A DNA stretch of 35,116 bases, taken from Chloromonas sp. AAM2 (Eukaryota; Chlorophyta; Chlorophyceae; Chlamydomonadales; Chlamydomonadaceae). The stretch covers positions 95,143-130,258 of the forward strand of contig QAXH01005510.1 in NCBI GenBank assembly GCA_004335635.1, read 5' to 3'. The notes under the pieces were generated by a model that was not told where the DNA came from, ran no database searches, and was given only the letters and a program-made list of their open reading frames with translations. The position numbers were made by a program, and so were the translations under genes. Shown in pieces: positions 21,312 to 32,636 of this stretch; positions within the stretch are counted from its first letter, which is position 1; each line of letters opens with the position of its first letter.

Positions 21312-22439
21312 GCTCGGTGATCCACTACAAGCAAGTGGTATTGATCCCCCTATTGGCATGTTGTTGCCCTTCATTGTATACATCTTTCCCTAGCCATGCT
21401 CTTGGCTGCCGCTTACTATTACACGTGAAGGCAGCTGGTATGTGAAGACAGCCCAGAGACAATTGCACAAGGAACCCGCAACAGCCCGCGTATGCATAGC
21501 ACAGCCAGAGTGTTGCTAGTATGAATGCGAGACTTAGTCGGAATGAGAGTTTGGCATCCATTACGGTGGGGTGAGTTAAGCTACAGTGGTGACCATTCAG
21601 ACTGAATGCTTAGTTGAGATTGCCATGCTACGTCTGCCCATGACTTGAGAGTCTGCTGTCGGTTCAGCGCAGCAGTATTTGCCAGCGTGCAATTTGATGG
21701 GCGGGCTTGAGGCCTTGTCCCTGCATTATGCACCGGATTCTGACTACGGCCAGCTTTTCCCTTCCTGTCTGGTAATTTCCTTACTGAGTGAATTCTTACC
21801 TGCTTCCTTGAGCTTAATCAGCGCCTATCTGGCTGCGGTCAGGTGAACCGGCCTATGCCAGGATCAATGCCAGAGATATCGAAAGGTGTGCAAGCCGTTC
21901 TGGGCCATCATCACGAGCTGGTTGGGCCCAGCCAGTAGCTGCTTGTTCAATGTATGGCCGATAGCCAGAGACAGGGTGTGGGCGCTGATCAACTAGATCA
22001 AGTGATTAGAGATGCAAGTTGTCCAGCCAATGTTGTTTAGGCCACGACGTGTGTGCCGCAAAGTGTTGCCCAGAAGCGTTTAAGGCCACAAACAGTTGTG
22101 TGCCTCGAGGTATTGAGTGTATAGGTTTGCCCCGAGTGCTTTGAGTGTGAGCGAACACGCCGGGCAGAGCACGAGGTGGAGTTCCGTAAGGGCTGTTGCC
22201 TGCTTGGTTTGTTGGTTGTTAAAACAATTTTTTGCGCACCAACCTATATGGGACGAGAGGGTGAGGCAGCTTGGTGTCAGAAACGTTTTGGAGCATCATC
22301 TTTGCAATTGCAAATTATGCTCAGTGATTGTTTAGGGTGTTGGATGGTATGGTGGCTGATAACATGATCAGGACTGTGCCTAAGCACACACGAGTAGGCT
22401 TGCATGTCTGGGCTCTTCGATGCTGGTGGTCAGATGAAA

Positions 22440-22444
22440 TGTAA
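22440..22444 (+). terminator. Candidate TGTAA polyadenylation signal of ZEP
   Basis: First TGTAA on the plus strand after the ZEP stop codon. The implied 3' UTR is long (about 1.1 kb), which is possible for algae but leaves this uncertain. Confidence 0.35.
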
Positions 22445-22770
22445 AATGCTTGTATGGAACAGAACTTGAAAATTCGCAATCGCACCAGGAGTTAGTGTTG
22501 TATGAGTATCAGAAACAGGGGAAAAAAGCACCCTTCCCAATAGCCCATCAGCCACTCCACCCATGCTGCATTGAGCACGCCTGTGTGCCTACTGATCATT
22601 GGATGCCAAACGCAAAGATTAGAACTGCTCTACAACACTTGACTGAAGCCTCTGCATTACAGAGGAAAGACCCACTCGGGTGTACTACAAAGCCCGTTGC
22701 ATGTAAACGCTTCAGAGTGGCAAGACTCAAACTCATGTACTGGTATTGAGCGTCACACATGGGAATTCTG

Positions 22771-22775
22771 TTACA
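22771..22775 (-). terminator. Candidate TGTAA polyadenylation signal of the MORN1-like gene
   Basis: Plus-strand TTACA reads TGTAA in the direction of the MORN1-like gene, about 290 nt after its stop codon. Confidence 0.45.
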
Positions 22776-22959
22776 CACACTTCACAGAACGCTGCTAGTC
22801 AGCTGTTTACTGCTGTTCTGGATGCATGCAGGGCCCACGACTGCAATGGCAATGTGGCAGTTGGCTGTCACCTCCAAGTTCACGACACTGCTCAAGGTGA
22901 TGAGGCAGGCAACACTTGTTATACCAACTGACAGAGCACATGACACCGGGTATGCGATT

Positions 22960-22960
<1 letters not shown>

Positions 22961-23010
<50 letters not shown>
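22961..23010. repeat. (AC)25 microsatellite
   Basis: Fifty uninterrupted nucleotides of AC repeat, 56 bp after the MORN1-like stop, so it would be transcribed as a (GU)n run in that 3' UTR. Confidence 0.97.
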
Positions 23011-23012
<2 letters not shown>

Positions 23013-23065
23013 ATACACAGGTTGTTTTTTTCTTAACGATTTATTATGAACCATCAGCATAGGTT

Positions 23066-26000
23066 TCATTTCTTAGGCTTAGGTGTTGGAGGGTTTGGAT
23101 CCTTGGCTTTGGCGTCAGGCAGTGCCACTCTGCAGTAGCCGGGCAGGAGCGACCAGCCACACTGCGCCACTAAGTAGCCCACACCTGCACCAGGCAAGGC
23201 CAAGCATGTCAGTTCATGGGTTGCAAGAAGGGCGCCACCTGGCACATGCACTGTTCATGAAAACGAAATCAAAGAATCACGGTGTCAAGCTATGCCTTAT
23301 GATTTGTTGCAGGTAGCAAAAGCAGGAATGCAACACCCTGCGTTCGTTATGGAGAAGAGCAGGGTAAGTTTGCACACAGAATATAGCGAACAGCACTGTT
23401 GAGTTCCCTTGCCTACCTGGTGGCAGCAGCACACAGTTACCACACCTTTGCGCTTGCGTAATTCCGCTGTCGTGGCTTGAACTGGTGCGGCTTTCCAAGG
23501 CCTGCTTTCCCCCCATCCCATGGTTACTGGGGCTTGCCTCCCCTGTGCCATGTTGACTAGGGTCTTGGTTCAGGAAATGCTTCCATCTAAGCCTGCTAAA
23601 CATCCCCGCCCCAGGACTGAATTGAATTTGCGGGGGAATTTGTGGGCGAATTCAATTTGCAATCAATCCTTTCAAATGGTTGAGGCCTCCAACCCTTGTA
23701 GCCTAACCCAGTGTGCGCTGTTAGTCCTCCAAGGGTTCCTGTCTCCTGGGTCAGTGTGTATACAAGACCGCTGTTACAAAGGATGGAATTTACCAGATCA
23801 AACCCACCATCAGGGCACTGGAGCGCGGCAAAGTCCACCACTGCCCCAAGAAGCAAGCCGTCTAGTACCGCCTGCCCCTTTTCTAACGTCAGCTCCAGGC
23901 ACTGAATGGGCTCCTCGGGGCAGTCAGGCAGACGCTGCATGGGCAGGGGCGGGCCCATATGCTGGCTGGTGCATAGCGCACGCAGCGCCATGCTGCCGTC
24001 TGCACACTTGGTGTTAACTATCTGCAGCAGGACAGAGCAGAGCGACATGAGTTGTGTCAGCCAGTATTCCAGCAGCAAGCAAACCTGTCTGGCCGCGAGC
24101 CATTTGTACTGTGCTTGATTTGTTCAGCCTGCTGCTGAGCTGAGGGTTGACTACGGAGGCCTGACATGCAATTCAAGCAAGTAACTGCTTAGAAAGCTTT
24201 GGTTAATTCCTTGAGTTTGCTGTTGAGGTGAGGTTCAATAGTCAACTTCAACACTGGCCGGTTGCAGCGATTGATTACCTGTAGCCCGACTGGTCTGTCA
24301 TCAGTCGTGGGTGAGGGGGGTGCGTGGTGAAGTGTGACGTACACAATGCGACCGTACTCCATTTCTGAAGTACGCCATATGTGACCTGCGCGTGCAGCGG
24401 TACATCAATGCAGTAAAGCGTTTGTGAGCATGTCTGTACTCTTTCTATGTGTGTGATTCAGTTTTACCGTTGAGGTGTCACATTTGCATCATGCTGATTG
24501 GGACAAGGTGGCCAGTCCTCAGTACCGGTTCAAGGCTCAACGGCCAATCAGAGGCCTTCAATCACCTCTGACTTTGCAGGCAATCAAAACAACGATATTT
24601 GCTGAGTTAGGCAGCCATGTGCTCGTTTCATATTGCCAGGCCTGCAAAAATAAGAAAGTTTGCCAGTTCTGGGACGATTTGACGGGCTCCTGTGGGGGGT
24701 GTTCTTGTGTCCTGATGTATTGACTGATGGGAACTATTGTGTGATTAATACACACTACGCAGTACTCTCACCTGGGCTATGCGATCCTAGGCGCAGCGCG
24801 CACCAGACACACACAGTCTATCCACAGCCCTTGTGCGGTCATAACTCTCACCTGGTGGCGGTTTTTCTGTTATAGATGGCTGTGCTGCGATGGGTACTTG
24901 GTCAGGAGGAGTGGCAGGGGGCTGCTTGGCAGTGGGGTTCGGTGGGGTGGTGGGTGGTGTGCTGGGGCTCGGGGACGGCTCAGATAGCTGCGCTGCAATG
25001 ATCAGAGGCTGTGGTAGGGGCGTGCCAAGGATACTCTGCAAAGCAACGCAAGCCCACAGGGCACACGGTGTGATCACATTCGTACAGACGCTCCTGCTCG
25101 TACTTTCATGGACTCACCCCAACATAGTCATGTCAGTTGAACATTCATCACCTAAAAGAATGAAGGCCAGTGCATGATCACGATGCGCCTGAGCTTGCTG
25201 CCTTCTGGGTGTTCTTTGACGTTTGCCATTGTATCACAATCTGAAGCCACACATTGCCGGTCTGGACTGGAACCCATTATATGGCAGCGACCATAGAACA
25301 GCACCTGCCACAAAGCAGCAATGGGCCCTGGACTGTTGGGTCAAGGAAAAACTTTGCGTGTGCCAAAGATTAGAGTTCTGGGCAAAACCCCGCGCACTGG
25401 CGCACGACAGCTGCTCAGCAAAGGTTTCACGGTTTGAGTGCGGCCAGACCTGCAGCAAGGGGGGTGGCTCCTCGCCCGGCGGCCCCTTGGCCGGGGGCTT
25501 CTTGGCCGCTGCCTTGGCCTTGGCTTCGTCCACAGGATCGAACCTGCCGTGCAACAGAAAAACTGGCAGTTTATTGAGGGGCGGTGCTGGCAAGGATGCC
25601 TTGCCCGAGATACCCAGAGGCTGTACTTTGTGTATTCTGCTACAATCTATGTACACTTGTTGCAGGCCAGTTGGTTGAACGCATAGCTTGTACTTATCAT
25701 GGTTGCCACCGCCTACCAACATGCACCATCACCACCATTCAGTGCCAGATGGCACTGGTGCAGATGACAGATGACAACCTGTCACACTACCACATATCTT
25801 TTTTTGCCAATCGGCTATTATATTGGCTACCATACTGACATATTTAAGGCTTCCACAATGATTATTATTCCTTCCATATTTATCACGGCAGTGTCACAAA
25901 GTGTGGGCGTACCACTTGTACGTTGTACGCTCACCAGAATACATTGATTTTTGTCGGTAATGCTGAAGGCACTCCGCGTACGAACAGCCCCTCGTATCGA

Positions 26001-27753
26001 ATCCCGCGGTTCACGTACACTAGCACGCCCTCCCCGTGATACTGGTCGTTCTCCCAGCGGCCCGTGTAATGGTCGCCGCTCTCTCGGCTGCACCGACCCC
26101 GGCCGTGGCGCTGGCCATTCAAGAACTCGCCCTTGTACCTGAGGAAGCAAGGGCAGCAGTAACCAGACCACGTGACTTGCATATTCCTCGTGAATGATGC
26201 AACTGCCTGATGAAAAGCGCCAACCCGAAGGTTAACTGGGATATATCCGTAACAAACAGGGTCTATCCTGATACTGTTACAAGCCCCATTACTTACCCCT
26301 TAACTTATCATACATAGCCTTGAAAATCCAGGGATCTTCTGCCTAGAGGCAGCCTCAAGCATACCTGATGCACACAATTCGGCACATGTGGCGGCAAGCT
26401 TTACTGCTGATGGGAGAGGCCAATGTAACATGCCACAGCACCCTCTGTGGCAAGCAGACTCCACTCTTGATGAACCGGATGGTTTTACACGCACCTGTCG
26501 CCATTGCGGTATGTCATGACGCCCTGGCCTGTCATTTTATTATCCGCGAACTCGCCTCGGTAGCTGTCGCCATTCCTGAACTTGAATATAGCAGAGCCTG
26601 CTCGCAGGCATCGGCACATGAGCGATGGCGGATGAGCGCCAGTGTATGTACTTGCTATTCAGTACATGTATGCGTTTGTGAATAATACGATACATGTGTG
26701 TGTGGTCTGTCAAGTGCACTGCGTTCGTTGTCGTGCTGGCTTACCGTGCATTTTGTTGTTCGCCATGTTGCCTTCATACCGGTCTCTATTGGCAAACGTC
26801 ATGGTGCCTGGGCCGTGCATGTCACCCATGACAAAAGAACCTGCACACAAGGGCCAGGTGAGAGCTTCCACAGACACGATCTGTTGTCAGTTGAACACAC
26901 AGGAATTGTCCCAGAACTGGCAAAGTTATGGATTTCTTCTGGTATCACACCCGCTTCAACCATATCAGTCAGCACAACTAGAATTGGAGTCACAAACCTT
27001 GACTGAGTTAGCAACCACTTGTTGCACATTTGCATGCTCTATGCATTGGCAGCCTGCATTGAATCGCACCGATGTGAGCAGGACCCTAATGTGCCACTCA
27101 CCAACCCATGTGTTGCCATTGGCAAACTTGCGAGTCCCTTGCCCATTGATTTCATCGTTCTCAAACCGGCCTTCGTATGCGGAGCCATCTTTGAATTGCA
27201 ACTTGCCAGTGCCTGCATAGTGGGTGTGGGTCATTGTCAAGTTTGCAGCCTGCGCTAAGCATGTACTGCATGGTTGAGTTATGATCAGCTTGCATTAAGG
27301 CGGGGTCATGCAGCAGGTTTGTTTACACGTGCCTGCACACGGGTTTTGAGGACTAGTTAGGCTGCTCAGATGACAAGCTGCAAGTGTCCCATGTGGCGCC
27401 TCTCCACGAGCCAGCAGCAGTGTTTCTGCTCCAGCTGACTAGCTTTGGCTGACTAGCTTTGGCTTCCAGACTCCAAATGATGTCCTACCGTGCTTTTGCC
27501 CATTGACGAACTCCCCTTCATAGGTCATGTAGCCGTTGGCATACCGGTACACTCCATAGCCGTGCCGCTTGCCATTGGCAGCATACTGGCCTTGGTAGCA
27601 TTTGTCTAGGTCTATGCCTCGCTTGCCAATGCCAATGGCTGGGCTGGTGTAGAAAGTGCCTGGAGTGAGGGGGATGTCGGTGGCAGCAGCTTGGTTGGTG
27701 TAGACCTTTTCACCCTTGTTCTTTAAGGCTCCTCTCAGCTGCTTGGGAGGCAT
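23066..27753 (-). CDS. MORN-repeat protein, MORN1-like
   Basis: Exons on the minus strand: 27753-27489, 27212-27102, 26840-26745, 26597-26495, 26138-25935, 25543-25450, 25035-24852, 24385-24279, 24021-23808, 23542-23417, 23184-23066, giving 540 aa; all GT-AG, phases consistent. Residues ~53-246 carry eight MORN repeats and a partial ninth (for example YEGEFVNGQKHGTGKLQFKDG, YRGEFADNKMTGQGVMTY, YTGRWENDQYHGEGVLVY), then GVPSALPTKINVFWFDPV. Exon structure follows the repeats: several introns fall inside the conserved H-G or Gly position. The order and the turn into a Pro-rich segment and a globular C-terminal part recall animal MORN1, whose repeats also end in GxP before a non-repeat C-terminus (recalled, not aligned). 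MORN proteins often act at membranes, basal bodies or cilia, which would fit a flagellate alga, but the role here is inferred. Residues ~260-540 match no other domain I know. Confidence 0.88.
24660..24680 (+). repeat. Dispersed 20-bp element, copy 7
   Basis: Reads TTGCCAGTTCTGGGACGATT after an A-rich tract, inside an intron of the MORN1-like gene. It is followed by TTGACGG, also seen next to copy 5. Confidence 0.75.
26904..26925 (-). repeat. Dispersed 20-bp element, copy 8
   Basis: Reads TTGTCCCAGAACTGGCAAAG in another intron of the MORN1-like gene, in the opposite orientation to copy 7. The T-rich stretch that follows is interrupted. Confidence 0.75.
27435..27464. repeat. 15-bp tandem duplication in a MORN1-like intron
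   Basis: The unit GCTGACTAGCTTTG is present twice head-to-tail close to the donor of exon 1. Confidence 0.8.
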
Positions 27754-28499
27754 TCCCACGGCTGAATACTAGATGCTGGCACCCTGGATTACTAAGTCAG
27801 TGATGCATGCAAGTCCGTACGATGTAAACATGCGGATTCTGAATCTTCAGCCAGCATGACCTTCTACCAGCCTGCCATGCCTTGCATCTTACCTCGCGCT
27901 CCGAATGCGGCCCATCTACGCCGTACTCGCTTGAAAACCGTTTGCAACAGCGCATCTCTAACACCAAACAAGGAATGAGCACCTGGTAGATAATATGTTC
28001 AATTGCAAGTGGCACCAGCACTCAACCCATTGTGTCTCCAATTCACCGAACCCACGAGTTGCCGTCATGCTGAGCTGGCGGGCGGTCTCGTCTCTGGCAG
28101 CAGGAGAGAGGCTTGCCTGGAGAACAAATGTAAGATGTTCTCGGTGCTGGTCCGTTCTTCCTGAGAGACGACATAGCAGCGTTTCAATACCGCAAAAGGT
28201 GGGCACTGGTGCAGCACATTCAAACTCCGCACTGACCGCTTGCCCATACACTGGCGTTTGATCTCAATCAGCTGCTTGCTTGATACACGTCATCACGGCC
28301 GAGAAAGGAACTTGGGCTAGTTGCGGGTTAGGTAGGGTAGGACTAGGTTCGCCACGACAAGGCACAAAGTGCGCATGACACATGCTTGCCATTCACCTCA
28401 TGTCATGCAACTCACTCTGGATCATGTCACAGCTAGCCCATGCGCAAGCAGAAATAGCAGCCGTGCGCGTTGGATCTGATGCTAACATGAAACAGCTGC
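27754..28499. promoter_or_regulatory. Divergent spacer between the MORN1-like and lipase genes
   Basis: The two start codons face away from each other with 746 bp between them, so this should contain both promoters. No further exon was supported: frames between 27797 and 28261 lack splice sites that connect in phase. An upstream lipase exon cannot be excluded because the candidate lipase start is not certain. Confidence 0.45.
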
Positions 28500-31400
28500 A
28501 TGCATAGCTGCATCGTACGACTGGCTTTGCCTCGCTCCCACTACCTCTTACCTTTGCTCTCCCTGCTGCTGCTTGCACACCAATTGCTGTTCCAGGACCT
28601 GACATGGGACCAAATGCATTTCGCAAGCAAGCTAGCACGATGGTCAGGACTGTGCTACTACCCAGAGAAGGACCTCCCTGGTCTCGTACAGGCACGTGAA
28701 TCACGCTACCCTCGCAAGCATGCAAAACCTGGCCGTGCACAGGCATTTGGCTCAAGAGAGCAGAGGTATAACCAGTCGCCATTTGCCTCGTCCTTGGCAC
28801 AGCAGATGGCCCAGGAAACCAGGGTGAGATACAAGCAGCTTGGGCTGCATGGACAGATTCGTGCATGCATGTGAGTTGACGTCTGCATGTCTCATGTGCA
28901 TGCAGGCAGAGGGCCTTGAACTTGTGGCCAGCGGCCGCACACCCTACACTTCATGGTGGGTGATCAACGGATCTACAAACTGGGGATGGCTGGCTGCTTG
29001 CACTGTCAGCTGACCGAGCTTTGATTCTGACCATCATGCTCTGATGGCTTTCTGCTCGCATGATGCTAGCTGACTGAAAAATCCTTGTGCATACAGCCAA
29101 TGCCTGAGCTTTGTGTATCGAGGACATGTTGACGCCTGCGGTATCTCACGCTGTTGATCTGCACGTGTTGACGTGTGCAGGTACATTGCAGATGGTAGCG
29201 TGGACCATGCAGCCTTCCACCAAACAGCATGCAGCACATGGGCCCATGCACGCCGTTCAGCAGCCAGGCAGCAGCGAGAGGGCCACCATGCACACAGCCA
29301 TGCCGGCGGCCAGGCATCACATGCGCCGAATAGCCACACAGCCCATGCAAATGACAATGGCAGCCACATGAACGGCAATGCTGGCCATGTACACACGCAC
29401 AACAGCCATGTAGACAGGGCTGTCAGTCAAGCAAACGGTTCGACCGGGCATGAGACTGAGGAAGCACCTGAGGTGCCGGTGCCGGAAAAACGGCGCTACA
29501 GGTATGGTGTTCGTGGCACACACATGTACACACCCACCAACTACCAAGCCAGCCGCCAAGGTTGTGTAAAGCCAACTGCTGCTTCAACCTGCAACCTGCA
29601 GTTGATTGAAAGGTAATGTAATCCCTACATGTGTATGACAACCCCGCACTGCAGCACTGTTTTTACCTTGTACGACACCTATTGTCATCATTGTTTTTTT
29701 TGCATTTTATGACACCTAGTAGTCCTTACATTCACCGTATGACCTGCTGCGCAGGTTTGTGTTCGTACGGGGTGTGCAGTGGGGTGCTCCCGACGCCGAC
29801 CTGAGTGCAATTTCCACCGCACTCATGAATTTCTGGCCCCTGCCCCTGGGCGCACCCGCCTCCCCCAACGGCCCCGCCAGCCCGCCCCCCCTGGTGTCCC
29901 ACGGGGGCGTCACTCAGCTAGCCACTGACCTATACAAACAGCTAGCGCCGTTCCTGCAGCTTGCACCACAGCCTAAACGCCAAGCCTCCAATCCCCACTC
30001 ACCAGACCCTCAGGCACCGCAGTCAGCCACACTAAAGCAACCATCACCTGTGCAGCCGCTGGCAAGTCAGCCGCCGCCGGCCAAACTAACAGCTCAGCCA
30101 TCCCCTCCGCCTGCCCCGCAACTCACGCCACAAGCAGCGTCACAGCCGCAACCCGCCAACTCGCAGTCTCCGCCCGCGCCGCCAGTCACCGTCACACAGC
30201 CCGCAGCCACCCGCACGCCTCCCCCGGAAGTGTGCATTGCGGGGCACTCTCTGGGCGGGGCGCTGGGCATGCTGGTGCTGGCGCAGACTGTCCTAGCGGG
30301 CCTGCGGCCGCCAACCACCGTCACATGCCACACGTTTGGCTCGCCGCCCGTGCTGGCCCACAGGGACGGCGGAGGGGGACACAGGGTGCTCAAGGTACGC
30401 TGGTGGCAGGGACGTTCACCACGTGCATGGCTGTTGTCGTTGTTTGGCTCAGGGGTGATCCTGGCCATTCATCAGCCTCGTTAAGCCTGCCTCAACTTGC
30501 AGTTTGCACAAACGAATGCTACCTGCAGTTTGCGTCACTAACATGTGCACGTTGGTATGGAGCCAGCATGTGCTGAGCATGCCCCTGACTGATCTGACCC
30601 TAGCCAGGATGATGTGCCCCTTGAGGAGCAGACACTGCACATCGCCTTACCTGATGGTTTTGATGCCACCTCAAGCGCAGGCACTGGGCCTGAGTGACTC
30701 TGCCGTGCGCAGCTTTGTGCTCGAACACGACCCTGTGCCCCGGGCGCTTCTCACTGCTGATCCCGCCTTCAACACACTGGTGAGCAGGCAGTCACAGTGT
30801 GGCTGGCCAGGGCCTGGGGTCCTGTGTGCCATGTTCGAGTACCAATTTTGTCTGAGCACAGGTTTTACTCTTACCCTCTTTCAGCGCCTGGTGCTCAACC
30901 GTGACATTAATGGAATGCTCAGAGATCCGCTCAAAGAATGAATGCAGCAGAGATGGAAAGTCCTTTGCAACGAATATGGATTTTGTGGCCAAGTGTTATG
31001 ATGCCTTGCCTCTTGCTTAACAGCCTCACGTGCGCTATGGAATACCTACAAGGATCAAGGGCCATTTGTTGTGCAGCCTTAGGCTATGGAGTGATGCAGT
31101 TCCCGGCTTGATGCGCAGCAGCCTCACGTTATGGTAATGTCCCGTGAGGCCACACTGACTGCAGAAGTCCTACGGGCCTGTGCGGCAGTTGCTGGCTGCC
31201 CGCGGGTGGTTGGGCGTGCAGCAGCAGAAGTTAGAAACGGTCAGGCGGCAGTTGGAAACCGTTGGCGATTTCATCTCTGGGTTTGTTGGCCCAATCTGGG
31301 GCTCACCAACCGTCAAACAGCAGCAGCAGCAGCAGCAGCAGCAGGTGGAGCAGCCGCTGGTGGTGCCTATGCTGTCCGCTGATCGCTTTGTGTTTGAAAA

Positions 31401-32261
31401 CGTGGGCAGTGTGTTCCTTATGAGAGGTGAGGGACATGTGGCTGGTTCAGGATTGTATGGGATGGCATACATGCAAAGTGTGCCTCTTTGTGGGTCTCCT
31501 TTGCCCCTCCTTACTGTGTATGTGTACTGCATGCGTGTATGCGAGTGTGTGGGTGTGCGCGTGTGCACCCTTAAGTGTGAGCTCAACCCTGGAGTCAACT
31601 GCCTGGGTGCAAAGCAAGTGTGCAGGCTCAACTGTGAGCTCAACTCTGCATTCAACTGCACCTGCTTTCTTCTTGCAAAGCCATGCAACGCTCCTGTGTG
31701 CTTGTGACCTATAATGCCTTGTCTTTCCGTGCGCCGCCTCAGGGGGTGCAGAGCTCATCCCTGTGAACGCGGCTGGCGATGTGGATCAGTTGCTGCGGTT
31801 GGCCGTGGTGGACTTTATGTCACAGCCCGCACGCGCCATTCAGGTCAGAACGGCACACACAAACTCGCAACATGCATATGAAAGCAATGCGTGCTGCTAC
31901 ATGTTGAAAAACGCAAGCAGCATGTCCTCACATCTACCCCTTTTAGGCTTGCCAGCTCTTCTGAGCAGCTTCGAGTGCACTGCTTGAAAAGCAGATGATG
32001 AAAACCCGATTGCAGATGATCAACGATGAAGGCGTACTGCTTATGTGATAAAGATGATCACAGATGATTGATGAAGGAGGTTGGCGTTAGTGTGCACATT
32101 GTGGTTCCAATCCCAACCTTTGGATTGTTATTCAGGCTTGGCTGGACCACCACCACAACTCGTATGCCCATGACCTGGAGACGGCGGCTCTGGCAGAGCT
32201 CAAACGGAAACTGCGCCAAGCGCGCCTGCAGCAGCAGGAGCAGCTGCCTGTGCGCCATTAG
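28500..32261 (+). CDS. Class 3 lipase (diacylglycerol lipase-like)
   Basis: An alpha/beta-hydrolase of the Lipase_3 family that cleaves acylglycerols or related lipids. Exons: 28500-28823, 28906-28955, 29181-29501, 29755-30394, 30681-30779, 31165-31426, 31743-31843, 32136-32261, giving about 640 aa, all in phase. Motifs: DLTWDQMHFASKLARWSGLC, TPYTSWYIADGS, FVFVRGVQWGAPD, AGHSLGGALG (nucleophile Ser in GxSxG), HTFGSPPV, then VRSFVLEHDPVPRA (catalytic Asp) and WLDHHHNSYAHDL (catalytic His). The triad is therefore complete. Unusual insertions: a His-rich stretch in exon 3, a Pro/Gln-rich stretch before the GHSLGG motif and a nine-Gln run in exon 6. The ATG at 28500 gives a hydrophobic leader (LLPLLSLLLLAHQLLF) that could be a signal peptide or anchor. 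Alternatively an acceptor at 28594-28595 makes 28596 the exon start and an earlier exon was missed. Exon 1's end is also ambiguous. Confidence 0.9.
31318..31344 (+). repeat. Coding (CAG)9 repeat
   Basis: Nine perfect CAG codons in exon 6 of the lipase gene encode nine Gln. The pure codon repeat suggests a length-variable site. Confidence 0.95.
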
Positions 32262-32335
32262 CTGCACACCAGCCGGCCACTGTCAAATCGGGGCCCTGAG
32301 CTTTGCAATTGGATTTGTCGTTCAATCTACTTATG

Positions 32336-32355
32336 TTTGCCAATTCTGGGACAAC
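32336..32355 (+). repeat. Dispersed 20-bp element, copy 9
   Basis: Reads TTTGCCAATTCTGGGACAAC, one mismatch in the core, 75 bp after the lipase stop and so probably within its 3' UTR. No A-run precedes it. Confidence 0.7.
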
Positions 32356-32570
32356 CCCTTTGTGATTCCCAGTTCTAATGCGTGTGTTTGAGTGCAGCTG
32401 CTTTACTCAGCCCATGCCACCTGCTGCTGCTTTTTTGGATGTGGCATGCTGTTTGCCTCACAGTGTCGCTGTAGCAGCTGGACCAGGCAGGCATTAGGTG
32501 CCCGCCCTGGCTCTGGTTGCTGGTTGCTGGTTAGGTTGACGTTGTTGTTAGGCCAGCTGGTGCTGCAGGT

Positions 32571-32636
32571 TGTAAGGCGTAATGATGAGCCAACTATTGT
32601 TGGCCCTTGAATATGTGAGTAACGCTAAAGTTGTAA
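32571..32636 (+). terminator. Two candidate TGTAA polyadenylation signals of the lipase gene
   Basis: TGTAA occurs at 32571-32575 and 32632-32636, about 310 and 370 nt after the lipase stop codon. Either is a normal distance for an algal 3' UTR. Confidence 0.5.

Larger units (their letters stand above)
21312..23065. other. Spacer between the convergent ends of ZEP and the MORN1-like gene
   Basis: No exon was recognised. The first TGTAA motif after the ZEP stop is at 22440-22444, which would mean a 3' UTR of about 1.1 kb. The first minus-strand TGTAA (plus TTACA, 22771-22775) lies about 290 nt after the MORN1-like stop. The two transcripts would then end about 330 bp apart. A long (AC)n tract sits inside the MORN1-like 3' UTR. 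Confidence 0.5.

Noticed and set aside
21676..21705. TTTGCCAGCGTGCAATTTGA as a degenerate copy of the dispersed element
   Set aside because: It needs a gap in the core to align and has no A-run, so it is not above chance by eye.
22759..23069. Frames encoding poly-(Thr-His) or poly-(Cys-Val)
   Set aside because: These are translations of the (AC)n microsatellite, not genes.
25370..25392. AGAGTTCTGGGCAAAACC as a further copy of the dispersed element
   Set aside because: Only the middle GTTCTGGG matches; the TTTGCCA side and the GACAA side are both absent.
24661..26923. Copies 7 and 8 of the dispersed element as the ends of a 2.3-kb transposon
   Set aside because: The interval contains in-phase exons of the MORN1-like gene, so it is host gene sequence and not an insertion.
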